Below are positions 50,805 to 62,499 of a stretch of 64,000 nucleotides of DNA, piece by piece. The translations under genes were made by a program, and so were the position numbers. Origin of the DNA: Ceratobasidium sp. AG-K (taxonomy: Eukaryota > Basidiomycota > Agaricomycetes > Cantharellales > Ceratobasidiaceae); assembly GCA_037039685.1 (NCBI GenBank), contig JAWNGF010000005.1, positions 992,001-1,056,000 of the forward strand, given 5' to 3'. The stretch's first letter is position 1. Every line of letters begins with the position of its first letter. Under the pieces are notes generated by a model. The model was not told where the DNA came from and made no database searches. It worked only from the letters and a program-made list of their open reading frames with translations.

Positions 50805-51221
50805 GCTGGTTGAGTCAGGACATAGGCCGAGATTCCGTCCGAATTCGGGGAGAATCCCTAGGACCCTGAATCACGGGGAACGCGGTGGAAATGCCCTTGG
50901 ACTCGACGACGGCGGCGAAGAGGACAACTCGAGTGTTGGCGTAATATCTTCATCTTCTCTCCTCTGACGTATTCTTCACGAAGCGTTGCTTAGTGTCGCC
51001 GACTGGGTGAGCGTCACCTGGCCTTCAACTTGCCTTGTGCGTGTGTTTATTGCTCATTTTTCGTTCTGTTTTTGCTGACGTTGCCAACGTGTGTGCAATG
51101 TGTTCTAGTCATCGGTCAGCCGCGTGATCTTTAGACACTGCGCGCGCCTCGCATTTTTTATATCTGATCTCAGTCGCTCCTTATTCTTCCAACTTCTCTC
51201 AATCTCCTTCCCAGCCACGAT
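50805..51221. promoter_or_regulatory. Shared promoter between divergent genes
   Basis: A 417-nt spacer separates the ATG of the GNAT-Mss4 gene (-) from the ATG of the Spg1-type GTPase (+), so both promoters must lie here. A pyrimidine-rich tract precedes 51222. No specific factor site is called. Confidence 0.45.
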
Positions 51222-52168
51222 ATGTCGGCAGACTTTGATACTGGCTCGCTCCCAGGCGCAAATGGCGACGAAAAGAACAGGTGGGTGGTGGTTGTAATGG
51301 TTTAAACAGCTTCCAACATTGCTACAGTGTTGTGATCAAAGTCGGCATGGTGGGCGACTCACAGATAGGCAAGACCAGTCTCATGGTCAAGTACGTCGAG
51401 GGCAGCTTTGACGAGGACTACATTCAGACGCTGGGTGAGTCTATTGGTCTTGGTTTCGACGGCAACTTACGCAGCCTAGGCGTTAACTTTATGGAGAAGA
51501 CAATATCAGTGCGGAGGACAACCATCACATTTTCTATATGGGATTTAGGAGGTATATAGCTCATAAATACGCTCATAGTGCACGCTTACGAACAGCTCGC
51601 AGGTCAGAGAGAATTTGTCAACATGTTACCGCTCGTGTGCAACGACGCAGTAGCTATCCTGTTCATGTTTGATCTCACCCGAAAATCCACGCTCAACTCG
51701 GTCAAGGAGTGGTACAGGCAAGCCCGGGGTTTCAACAAGGCAAGTCGGTCGTCGCACATACTGATTCTTGCTAATCGAGTTGCACGTTGGTTTAATCTTT
51801 GATTTATGCATTGCATCGGTCAATAGACGGCAATTCCCTTCCTAGTAGGCACCAAATTCGACAGTTTCTCGACATTCCCTCGAGACGAGCAAGAGGAGAT
51901 TACAAAACAAGCGAAGCGATTCGCAAAGGCAATGCATGCCAGCTTGATCTTTTCCAGCACGAGTGCGAGCATCAATGTGCAGAAGATCTTCAAGATCGTA
52001 CTTGCCAAGGTATGTTGCATTGGCAGCTGTTGACCGAAACCGGGCATCATCTCCAATCTCTTATGTGTATCGCGGGCTAACCTGACTCCGTAGGCATTTG
52101 ACCTAAAATGCGTGATACCAGAGATCGAGGGTGTCGGCGAACCTGTATTACTCTACGTCGACGTTTAA
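51222..52168 (+). CDS. SPG1: Spg1/Tem1-type septation GTPase
   Basis: Ras-superfamily GTPase that triggers the septation-initiation or mitotic-exit network at the spindle pole body. After [20 protein letters not shown] the protein continues [20 protein letters not shown] (P-loop GDSQIGKTS), [20 protein letters not shown] (switch I with the family-specific QTLGVNFME) and [20 protein letters not shown] (DLGGQ instead of Ras DTAGQ, typical of Spg1/Tem1). [30 protein letters not shown] (G4 motif TKFD) and [18 protein letters not shown] follow, ending at 52168. Six exons. About 205 residues, with no prenylation motif at the C-terminus, as in Spg1. Confidence 0.95.
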
Positions 52169-53355
52169 TTCTCCCCACTGGTTGCTGTGCTTCCACCCCT
52201 ACCGTTACTTATATCTCCACCATCTATTTGCGGCCAATTGTAGTTCAACTCAATACTCTCCATCATCACCTGGGATATTCCTGCCTCCCTTCATACACCC
52301 CATCCGTTCAATCTACCTGCCGCCAATGTAGTCTGGATCGCTTGCTTTGCAGTGCACACTTTTTTTCTCTTTGTTCTCCCTTGCCGTAGTAGCGTTTGTG
52401 TTTTCACTATAGTATTTGTTTGATCAAGCCCTTCGAGTCGAGTTCGAGCTTGCTTGTGGTTAATCGCTATTCCCTTGACTGATCTTACGTGAACTGGACT
52501 CGGACACGTCCCTGATGTTGGACGAACACGCAATGTATGGACGTGTAGGGCGCGACGGTTCATTAAATTGCAAATTCGTTGATGAATTTTCTGAATGTAT
52601 GCTATGTGTGGCAACCCGCTCGGATTCTGATGGAACTACCTTTGTCTGAGCTCTTAGGTACACAGCTATGGGCCTTCGTACCTTCCATCGGACCGAAAGA
52701 TGGTCGTCGTTGCCGCAGCCGGGAGACTTGCAGCTGTCAACAATTCCGCCGGGTACCGCCCTAACTAGTAACCTTTTAGCTACCGACTGAATTGTCGATC
52801 GACGCGACGTCGTCTATCACCTGTCAGCCAATAGCTGTGTGCGCATCCCTCAACCATGACGATCTTAGGCCCCGTAATCGGCGATTCGTGCTTAAAGTAC
52901 CGCTCTAGCGCGCGCGAATTGCGACCTCTTGATCGCCCTTCGGCGGATGTCGGGAGTTTTGCGCGACGAGGGGTCCACAGGTCGGCGTTGAAGGATGGCC
53001 TTGCTCTTCAGGGTTGTAATCTTCTCCTTATCAAGTTGACAAGGGCTTATAGTGCGGACCATGGCTTGATTTGAGAGTGTGGGCGGGCATTATACAAGCG
53101 CGACACTGGCCTGAAGTGTCACTGCTTGGCTATGGTACCCACTTTAGTGCGTGTGCAAGACGGGTAGCCCCGAATCACTCTTTATGACTAGCACGAGGCG
53201 AGGTCAATCACGAAGTGGGTCCAAAAAGGAGAAAGTAATGTTGACTTGATTATTGGATATGTAGAATATATGCAGTAAATGACGGTAGTCCAAAAATGCA
53301 GCAATGAATGACCATTCGGATCATACCTCTTAGGCCAAGGCGCATCCACCCAGCC
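52169..53355. other. Intergenic region between convergent genes
   Basis: 3' UTRs of the GTPase (+) and alpha-amylase (-) genes. No further gene could be supported. Confidence 0.45.
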
Positions 53356-55480
53356 CTAGTACTTTGCGCCAATGTGATAGGCAACCGCGCTCCGACCGGG
53401 GACGGTGACAGTGAAGGATCCGTTAGAAATCGTCACCCTGCAAGCGCAGCTCGGTGAGTGCACTGGGACGGCGCAGGGAAATGTCAAACTTACTTTCCAC
53501 CAGTGCAGCTGGTACCCGACTTCTTGCCTGTGATCACATCGCAGTACGTAGCACTGGGAAGGGTATTCCTAAAGGTGCCAGTCCAGGCCCGGTCTTCGTT
53601 GTTGATGACGACGAACCCAGCCTTGCCACGACCGAACGCGATTTGCTGGTTGGATCCTTGCACCCAGTTGTTCAAGTCGTTGGTGCCAACCTTGTTGAAG
53701 AACTTGATCATGCCAGCAATCGGAGTCCAACGGTGTTGGCACAACCTATTAAATTTTTGGTTGAGGGCAAGCTTTGGATATTCTGAAATACACGTACCAG
53801 CCGTTGACGCCACCCTCACCGTAGCAGGTCCCATACGCACCGTTAGGAGCTCCCGCATCGTTGTTATCAAAGACGTAGCTTGACAGAATACTAGGGGTGC
53901 CATAGGGATACGACCTGGAACCAAAGTCAGACGGGTTTTCCCATGGTACAACCGTCAACGTACAGCATGAAAACGTGGGCCAGGTTGTAGGTGTTACTGC
54001 CAGACTTGTACGTCAGCGCATCTCCGCCTCGCTCCTGATCATGGTTCGTCACAAAGACATTCGCCGAGTTCGAAGCTAACCAGCCCCGGTTTTCGATTCC
54101 TCTCAGACCAGCGATTCCACCTCCGCCAAAGGCAGCCTTCAAGGCCTGAGGGTAGCGAAATCTAACACAAAACTCGTAAGAGGAAAATACGTGTAATATC
54201 AAGGCTGCTTACTCTTGAACGTCGCCAAACTCTGTGTACATCCCACCCATAGAACCATCACCATCAACGATTTCCTGGGTGATATACGCGGGGCGGCGAG
54301 AAAGCCTGTTTATGATCTGACGAATATCGTCGGGAGAAACGTCTGGGGTCCCTGGTCAAAAATGGTTCATCCAGAGTAGTCGCGACTTACGCTTCGCGGC
54401 ATCTATACGCAAGCCCTCGACACCCATGGAAAGCAGATCGTTCGTGAACGCAGCAAGCTTGCCGCGGACATAATCCGAACCGGTATTAAGGCTAGTTTAT
54501 AGTGAGTAAATGAGCGGCAATTCGAGAGACGAGCTTACTCTGCTAGGTTTACAAGTTCACAGTTCCAGCTCTGATTGCGGTCGCCCCAGTTCTCTATCGT
54601 GGATTTCAGTGTTGGGATATCAAAAATCTCAAAAATGGCTTACGAATGTCGTTGTTGTTGGTCATCCCTATAGATTAAAGCCGCTGATCAGTAAGCCATT
54701 TTAGGTGACACAATTGCAGTTTACTTGCCACAATGGTGGAAATCCTAGGGCTGAACGTTAGTACTAGTTGGTACACTGGTAAAATCACTCACGTTCCAGC
54801 CGTATAGACCAGGGTAGTCGTAATGGGAGAATTCTATTACGCTCAGGTTTCAGCGGTAGGCGATAATATAGCAACATAACTTACGGGTTCCGGCTGTGCC
54901 AACGCCTTCCTAGAAGTGTCAGTCTCCAGCAACAATCTTTGTACCAGGCGAACCCACCATTATCCACGCCAGACATGTGATTCCAAATCGTATCTTCGAC
55001 CCAGAATAAGCCAGCGTAAAAAACGTGATGCTTGAGAGTGCTCACCAACTGCGACATTGACTCCGACATTCTTGCATCGACCTACCATCTCGGCGAAATC
55101 GGAGCGAGATCCTCGTTTGGACTGAATTTGGTAGCTAACGGCCTGGTAGTCTACCCACCACTGGTCACCAGAAAGATGTTCTTGGGGTGGGCTGACTTGA
55201 ACAAACCCGACTCCAGCCGGGCCAAGGAACGACTCGCATTCGGCGGCGATACTCTTCCAAGACCATCCGAACATCTGCACGACCACCTCTACGAAAATAG
55301 AGGCAAGTTATAAGCAAAAATTGCCCATGGGGTGAGGCTCTCGCGCTTACTGTTTGCTGTGTTGGGAGCACGCTTGTGCATTCGCGGCGCCACATGAGAC
55401 TCGGAGCAGTTGCGGCCGGTTCCAGCTTGGGCAGACGCAGCGAGGAGAGTAAGAGAGGCGAGCGTGGCTCGAGTAAGCAT
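53356..55480 (-). CDS. Secreted alpha-amylase (GH13)
   Basis: Extracellular endo-acting starch hydrolase, about 480 residues in about ten exons. A signal peptide [19 protein letters not shown] precedes [20 protein letters not shown] and [20 protein letters not shown] (first conserved region). Then [12 protein letters not shown] (Asp and His of region I), [43 protein letters not shown] (nucleophile Asp), [13 protein letters not shown] (acid/base Glu) and [12 protein letters not shown] (transition-state His/Asp) complete the active site. The C-terminal beta-domain ends [15 protein letters not shown] at 53356. No starch-binding CBM20 is present. The intron at 54668-54728 starts with GC. Together with the GH7 gene it indicates a plant-polymer-degrading lifestyle. 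Confidence 0.95.
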
Positions 55481-55571
55481 GTTGTTAAAGAATGAAGTAT
55501 AAAAGAATGAAGTTCAAAACAGCCCGAGGCAAAAAGCAGTCGTAGAGTCAGAAGGCGTCGCCTCCCAAGTC

Positions 55572-55578
55572 TTATATG
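55572..55578 (-). promoter_or_regulatory. TATA-like element of the alpha-amylase gene
   Basis: ATATAAG on the minus strand, about 90 nt upstream of the ATG at 55480. Position and sequence only. Confidence 0.4.
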
Positions 55579-56874
55579 TCCTCGAACCCTTTGCTTCCTT
55601 TTTGTGATGTCAAATTCATGTGACGCGCAACAGAGACAACCAGTTCTTCCGTGTCCCGTTAGCGTTCAGTACGGATTCCCATCTGACCCAACCGGTCAGT
55701 TGAGTGACCAAAAATTCATATCTAAATTAGAGGTGTGAGTTCACGTTCGTGGATATTATCGGCAGGAGTTTTGCCGGCTGGCACTTCTTGCCCCGCTCTT
55801 CAGTCCAGAAGTCACCATGGCAAGCCTGCCCACGCGTTGATTGCATCATGAAACGCCTTGGAATTTGGCTCATATGGAGCTGCCCAAGCCCCGCATGTAT
55901 CGCTGTTCCTCTACGCGGGGGTCGCGCTATGTTCTCTGTACGCATATAGCTTGCATCCCGCACTTATCGCGCGTCAATTATTATATATCGGATCCAGGTC
56001 AGGTCTCATTGGATTCAAACTCCCAGTGTTCTACAGTTAGTGTCTGTTAGTCCTTATTTCTTTTGGTTGTCACTTGTGACCGGTGCGGGCCTTAGAGCCA
56101 AAGCACGGATTTTGGTTTGAGGGTTCAGTCCTGGGATGGAATCGATATGATATAACCTGTGCTAGTTTCAACCTCGTTAAACTTAGTGGTTTAGCCTCGT
56201 AGCCTGTGTATTCTTGCTGGTCTAAATGTAATAAGTAGACGACTCTACGTCATTCCAGATAGAAGCAGAAAATGCCCATGCCCACATTATTCGTACTTTA
56301 GTTTACAAAATCATGTTGTTTTCCAGTATACGAATACATCCGATCTAATAGCATAGGATGAAGAGCTGGGTGACTTGATCACGTTTGCAGTGAATGACGA
56401 CACGTTTGAAATGGGCTTGATGGTCATCCTGTTCACACCATCCCTACCACCACCATGACGTCCGCTCAAATCGCAGAGCCGCCTATAGATTCGGCAATGA
56501 TATTATATGAACCTTTGTCGGTGAATTATGGTCTATGGCTCTCCAGAGTTATAATGAACTTCCTTCGGTTGCTGTCTTTCGACTCGCCTTCGGGTTGGAC
56601 CAATTACTATCCCGGCTGATAAATAATATAACACAAAATTTCTTTCAGTGATTAACAAGACTCTTCCCTCCTCTTCAAGTTGGCAATCTCACTCTTGCCT
56701 ATCGCGTCGGTGCCCTCGGCAGAGCGTTACATTTCGCGAAGGCTATCGCGCTCACGTGATCACCCTCGACTCCAGGGGCGGTTACGGCTACGATGACCGG
56801 TCATCATGATCTGAAACTGGGTCGCGAGCGTCAACCAGGGCTATTCAACTCTACCACTCTACCACCTTGTCACC
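55579..56874. other. Intergenic region between divergent genes
   Basis: Upstream of both the alpha-amylase (-) and the DNA ligase (+). No gene is seen. Confidence 0.45.
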
Positions 56875-59159
56875 ATGTCCGACCCTCTCGCAGAACTACC
56901 AGGAGGTGAAAAGCCCAATCGTCTCTTGGCTGACGACGAGTCTGTTCAAGTTACCTCGAAAACAGGGTATGCTTGTCTATTTAGATTGACACGTGCATGC
57001 GATGCTCAGGTCAATGACATCCATTAGATCATCCAAATATACCGTAAAACGAACTGGTGATCACTATTATTGTTCATGTGAGTCTGCGCCACGCGCGTTG
57101 GATAGGCCGTACTAAGACCATCATTATAACGTTGTTAGGTCCTGCCTGGAGGAATCAGGTAGGCAGTTGGAGGTCAGGTTCGACGAGGTGTTTAATCTAA
57201 TTTCGGTCCTTTGCGCCTTTCAGAGTCGCGTGAAGGTAGAGGTGCGCACCTGCAAGCACTTGAAAGAGTTCTTGGGCGAAGAGTACGAACTTGCACGCAC
57301 CTCGGATAACAAACCAGCTGTCAAGGTACCGAATTCGAAAAAGGGGAGTTTGTCCTCGAACAAGGGATCCTCAAAGGCCTCTAAACCATCGACAAGGGCT
57401 ACTCGCGCCAAGAAGCGCAAAGCAGACGAAGAGGATGAGCCTGCAGAAACTCCCGAGGACGAGGATTCGTCTAAGTCTGTTACCCCAGCAGATACACTAG
57501 CGGATACAGGCATATCGGTGGCTGTCTCGTCGGATGCAAAGCCTGTCTCGGGAGACGGTTTGGCGGAAATCAACGGTATCAAGCCAAAGACTTATCTACG
57601 TGACGGGGAGGAGCATGAAGTCAAAAGCTTGACCAGGTGGGCTCATTATTCTCTCCCACTGCTGGACGTATTCTTAAACATTGTCTTGAATTAAGTTCCT
57701 CTACGTACAAGATAAAGCGCACATGGGACCACTACTATTGCACCTGCCCGGCGTGGCGCAACCAAGGAGGTTCCCCTACCAATGCCCGGTCTTGCAAACA
57801 CCTCAAGGCCTTGTTAGGCGAGGAATACGAGGCCGCTCGTCTTAAGCTCAAGAATCCACACGGCGCTGTGGCCTCGTCTTCGGATAAAGGAGGAAGACCG
57901 GCCAAACGAGCCAAAAAGGACACCGGAGGTTCGAATGGAAATGGGGGTAGTGGGGGGAAGGTGGTGCCCGAACTCTTACTTGCGGTCAAGTGGGATATAG
58001 CTACAGGATGCGACCCAACGGGTTGGTGGATGAGTGAGAAGCTAGATGGGGTTCGGTACGTATTATTCGATAGGGCGGTTCGGGTATTTATTGAACTATC
58101 GAGTAGCGTTTTTTACGATGGAAAGAAGATGTGGAGTCGGTTGGGAAATCCCTTTACGCCGCCCCAGGAGTTTCTTGACCGTGTGTTGACTTACATCGAC
58201 TTGAGAAGTATTCTGACTCGTTTGCTCGTACAGGTCTCCCCAAAGACATAACTTTAGATGGAGAGGTAAGCTAGGCTGCAGATACGCGCTTACTTGTTTT
58301 GAATTCATATCTTAGCTCTTCGGGGGACGGGGTAAATTTCAAGATACGGTTTCAATTGTCAAAACCGTTAACTCCCCCCACTGGCAAAACATAACCTTTC
58401 AGGTATGTTGCCGCCGCTTCTGGTAATCTTTCCAATTTATCACCCGTTACCAGATTTTCGACATTCCTTCCCGCGGTTCTGAGCCGTTTGAAGAGAGATA
58501 CGCTTACTTGAAGAAGCACTTTCAAAAGATTGCTCAAGTCAACGTCGTTGAACAAACCATGTGCACGTCAAAGGACCAGCTGCTAGAGACCCTCAAGGAG
58601 ATCGAAAAGCACGGAGGTGAAGGCATGATGCTGCGCCAACCTGGGAGCGAATATGAGGGCAAGCGTTCTTCGTCCTTGCTAAAGGTCAAGGTGAGTTGTC
58701 GGGCTTTGTTACTACCGTCATTTTACTCAGACTGTGCCGCACGGGTAGACATTTCATGATGGGGAGGCCGAAATCATAGGTTATGAGCCTGGAAAGGGAA
58801 AGCACAAGGGCGTGACGGGGGCGCTCAAATGCGTGATGGCCTCTGGAAAGGTAGGGATACTTCCTCAACTCATCGAGTGACATGTTCTAATATATGCTAC
58901 GAGCAGAAATTCAGCGTCGGGTCCGGATTAAAGGATCAACAACGACGTGTACCGCCAAAAGTCGGAACGATTATCACGTACCGGTTTCAAGAACTAACGA
59001 GGGACGGAGTGCCACGGTATGTTGGTTCCTGATGATCTATTCACCACCAGTTCAGTTTACTTGAATAGGTTCCCCACTTTTGTCGGCATCGCTATCGATA
59101 AGGACAAGCCGAATGATCCCGATCTTATTGACCATCAAGCGAGCGGTAGCGAGGATTGA
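56875..59159 (+). CDS. ATP-dependent DNA ligase with two N-terminal SWIM zinc fingers
   Basis: About 555 residues in about twelve exons. Residues 25-75: first SWIM finger, SSKYTVKRTGDHYYCSCPAW to RTCKHLKEFLGEEYE. Residues 80-175: a basic, Ser/Lys-rich linker (RATRAKKRKADEEDEPAE) with a likely nuclear localisation signal. Then a second SWIM finger, SSTYKIKRTWDHYYCTCPAW to SCKHLKALLGEEYE. Both are C-x-C-x15-C-x-H. The C-terminal half is a minimal nucleotidyltransferase-OB ligase: SEKLDGVR (motif I, lysine at 58039-58041), ITLDGELFGGRGKFQ (motif III area), FQIFDIPSRG, KHGGEGMMLRQPGSEYEG (motif IV), SSSLLKVKTFHDGEAEIIGY (motif V), then OB-fold KFSVGSGLKDQQR. It lacks the DNA-binding domain of eukaryotic ligases I/III/IV and most resembles bacterial LigE/viral-size enzymes. 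Probably nuclear DNA repair; function unproven. Confidence 0.92.
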
Positions 59160-59930
59160 CCCCGCGCAAACTGTCCTCAAGACTGTGCCCGACGCTGTCA
59201 ACATGCTCTCTGGTACTAAGTGGTGGAAGCTTTATACCCATATGTTAGCCCGCATGTGTGCAGGTTTACACTCGGACACGCGCATATGTAGCGCTCGTTT
59301 TCGGCCAAGCGTTCCGTTGTGTAGTTATCCAGACTATTTATTTTGTTATACCCATGCATAAAATTCAATGATCGTGCCACAATAAGCACATCCACAGACG
59401 CGGAAAGTGAGTAAGCCAAGTTACTTCATAGCTATGGCCCCACGATTCTCTGAGTCGAGTGTCACCGAAGTCCCAATTGGCGTAGGCACTGGGGTTTGTT
59501 ACCTGTAGCTCCGGCTTTGTGTAAATGAACGTCAGCAAGGACGACCAAGATTTCAGGAGTTATGCCCATAGTGTGAGCAATACTGTTAGTAAACTGACGA
59601 TGCCAAGCTGAACGTTTTGTGCGGAACCTCAAGTTAATGCAGTGTGATGGTTGCTCGTCGGCAGGTAAAACACTAATACGTTAGACACATGACGTAGACA
59701 GAAGACTGTACTCCTTCGTTGAACGCCAATCCTTGAAGCGAATATGCCTGATTTGTATTCATCCATGACGCGAATCATATCACGGCTCATGATTAATCGC
59801 GATCGCCGATTCCTACGGTTCTTCACCTCCACCTGCACAGTAATCATGCTCTTGGCCTCCACCATAACCTAACATACAAGTGGATGCTCTCGCCTGCTAT
59901 AGGTAGTTACTTTCCCCAACCTTTCCCGCT
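59160..59930. other. Intergenic region
   Basis: 3' flank of the ligase gene and promoter of the next gene. A 78-codon minus-strand frame at 59629-59865 is not supported. Confidence 0.45.
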
Positions 59931-60958
59931 ATGACATGCAATATTTCAATAATCGGTGGACACGGGAGGTCTGTCCAATAGTATACCCATGGTATTCAGT
60001 ACTTATCCGATACAGGTTGCTCTGCGTCTAGCCCGGCTCGCCGCTACTCGTGGACACACCGTCACCTCAGTCATTCGAGATTCATCTCACGGCCAAGACA
60101 TCTCGGACACGGGCGCAAAACCACATACGCTTTCACTCGAGGACGCGTCTGCCTCTGAGTTCACTAACCTCTTTACAAACACCAAGTCAGACGTTGTCTA
60201 CTTCGCGGCTGGGGCTGGTGGAAAAGGAGGCGAAGAGCGTACGAAGGCTGTCGACTACCGGGGTGCGATCAAAATCTTCGATGCGATCGAGGGTGTTACT
60301 GGCAAGAAGCCGCGCTTGATTTTGGTCTCTGGGCTCGATGTCGGTAACGAAGACCGGTTTCCTGAACATTATGTATGTGCTTCTATCACCCTTGTGGCGC
60401 ATCCCCGTACCCGGAACTAACGCAAGGTTCAATTGGTTGACTCGACGGATAGACAGAGGCAGACAAGGAAGTCGTGATGAAGTATCGTAAAGCGATACCA
60501 GCGTGGTACAAGTGGAAATATGAAGCTGAAAAGGTACTTGTCAAACGCACCTCGTTCGAGTGGATTATCCTCCGCCCTGGGGTACTGAATGAAGACCCTG
60601 GGGCCGGCACGGCTGCCATTGGACGCACTGGTCACACAAACTCGATCTCGGTATGTTTTTACTTCTTGATTTACGCTCTTCCAGTATGGTAACGCATCCA
60701 TAAAAATGGTGTTCCTTTGATTGAAAACCGGTACTACCCCACGTCCCGTGGGTATAAAATTGGGTTTGAATCAAACTTGAATCAAACGATTATCGACACA
60801 AGCGCGAAGACGTGGCCACCGCCCTACTCCACCTTGCATCAGTCCCATCAAAGGCAGCAGGACTGGCAATTGACATGGCGGGAGGAGACCGTCCTATTGG
60901 CCAAGCAATCGATGAATTTATTGAGAGGGGAATCACAGACTGGTTGGGTCAGGCCTGA
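59931..60958 (+). CDS. NAD(P)-binding Rossmann-fold protein (atypical SDR, NmrA/YwnB type)
   Basis: Atypical short-chain dehydrogenase-like protein. The start MTCNISIIGGHG carries the glycine-rich nucleotide motif, interrupted by an intron whose exact borders are unclear. Then VALRLARLAATRGHTVTSVI, RDSSHGQDISDTGAKPHTLS, SDVVYFAAGAGGKGG, RTKAVDYRGAIKIFDAIEGV, PRLILVSGLDVGNEDRFPEH, KAIPAWYKWKYEAEKVLVKR (the Y-x3-K-like positions shifted, as in NmrA types), EWIILRPGVLNEDPGAGTAA and, in the last exon, REDVATALLHLASVPSKAAG to DWLGQA, stopping at 60958. About 285 residues. Such proteins act as NAD(P)H-dependent reductases or redox sensors; no substrate is indicated. Confidence 0.85.
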
Positions 60959-61319
60959 GCGACAACTTGTCGGGATGTACGGGAATCAACAATGCAGATA
61001 TATGCGTTAACTGTCTGATGTGATGGCGCTGTTTCTCCGACGTGCCTCGCGTTTGGTCTAGATTAGTCCTGGCATGTGAGAGGGGGTTGTGGGTATTTCG
61101 GGATCCGGCATGCGTAAACTTTGCGCATACACCCCATCATGCGACCCACAAGAGACCCCATCTTATCTTTCACTTGAAACTACCGGAAAAGGGCGCACCC
61201 TGAACGACTTTTACTGTTTGCCGATGCCATATGGTCTCGTCAACGTTTGGCAAATTCGATTATCAAATTAGGTTAAAAGGTCGTGTATGACTAAATGTCG
61301 CTCCTAACTCACGACCACA
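60959..61319. other. Short intergenic region
   Basis: Terminator side of the NAD(P)-binding gene and promoter of the amidotransferase gene. No gene is visible. Confidence 0.4.
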
Positions 61320-62244
61320 ATGACTCGACACCTGAACCTTGCTCTTTTGATCTGCGACACCCCCATCCCAACAGTTCTGGGCGCTCATGGGAACTATTTA
61401 GATATATTCCGTACGCACTTGCAGAAATCGTTGGAATCTCTCTTGGAGAGCAAAGGCCAATCAGCCGATAGCGTTCAGTTTACACTTGTGGATACGACGT
61501 GGTGAAGGAAATCTATCCTGATGACGAAAGAATTGATACATACGACGGAATAGTACTCACTGGATCTGGTGAGTGGCATTCGTTACCCTGTCTTTGTAAC
61601 TGGCGACTGACCTGACAACCCAAAAGCATACTCTGCCTACGCGCCCCTGCCTTGGATACAGCCCCTCCTTGACTTTGTGGCTAGAGTAACCAAAGATTAC
61701 CCCAAGATTAGAATTATCGGAATCTGCTTTGGCCACCAAATTATTGCACGGGCCCTTGGGGGGCAATGTGTCGCCAATGAGCAGGGGTGGGAAGTGGGTG
61801 TCTTTGACGTTCAATTAAATACTGTGGGTGAGGAGATATTTGGGATCAAGGAATTGGTATGTGTGGATTTTCAAACATTTGTGGCAATGATATTCATTCG
61901 AGCCCCAGCGTATACATCAAATGCACCGAGACCACGTCCCATCCACCCATATTCCACCCGGGTTCGAGATCATTGGCGCGACGCCTGCATGTGCTAACCA
62001 AGGGATGATACTCCGATATCCAGAGACGAATGGAAAGGCTGGATACGAGAACATACATGTCTTTACCGTGCAAGGCCACCCGGAGTTCCACGAAGGCATC
62101 GTTTCAAAGGTGATAGATTCCAGGGAACTCAGCGGCGTGATGAGCCCGGTTGTAGTTGTAGACGGTCGCAAAAGAGCCCCACGACCGCACGATGGGATTT
62201 CGGTGATCGGTCACGTAATCTGGAGAATCTTGGGGGTAAATTAG
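61320..62244 (+). pseudogene. Class I glutamine amidotransferase-like gene with a frameshift
   Basis: GMP-synthase-type GATase domain protein, expected to release ammonia from glutamine or act as a peptidase-like enzyme. The start MTRHLNLALLICDTPIPTVL is followed by GNYLDIFRTHLQKSLESLLE. At 61489-61496 the frame breaks: the first frame ends TTW-stop at 61505, whereas the neighbouring frame continues DVVKEIYPDDERIDTYDGIV and LTGSAYSAYAPLPWIQPLLD. Downstream exons are intact: IRIIGICFGHQIIARALGG (Cys nucleophile), IHQMHRDHVPSTHIPPGFE, VFTVQGHPEFHEGIV (His and Glu), ending RILGVN at 62244. No splice pair can bypass the break. Apart from it the gene looks functional, so a sequencing or assembly error is a real alternative. 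Confidence 0.75.
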
Positions 62245-62499
62245 TGATCCAAGGAGGCGGTCAACTACACTACTGTCAATTGTCTACTAATAATTAATTT
62301 AAATCTGGCTGTGAGATCTTTCGATTATCCTCGACTATTCCCGATCTCAAAAACGTCGGTTTTATTACAATCGTCATTATAGACCACACAAAACCCAAAC
62401 TAGATAGCAACCTTCGACAAGGCGATCAGGAAATATGTCTACTTCCAGCACTCAAAGTCGGGATGGATGATGGGATACTCTGGACAACCACCGCTCCAG

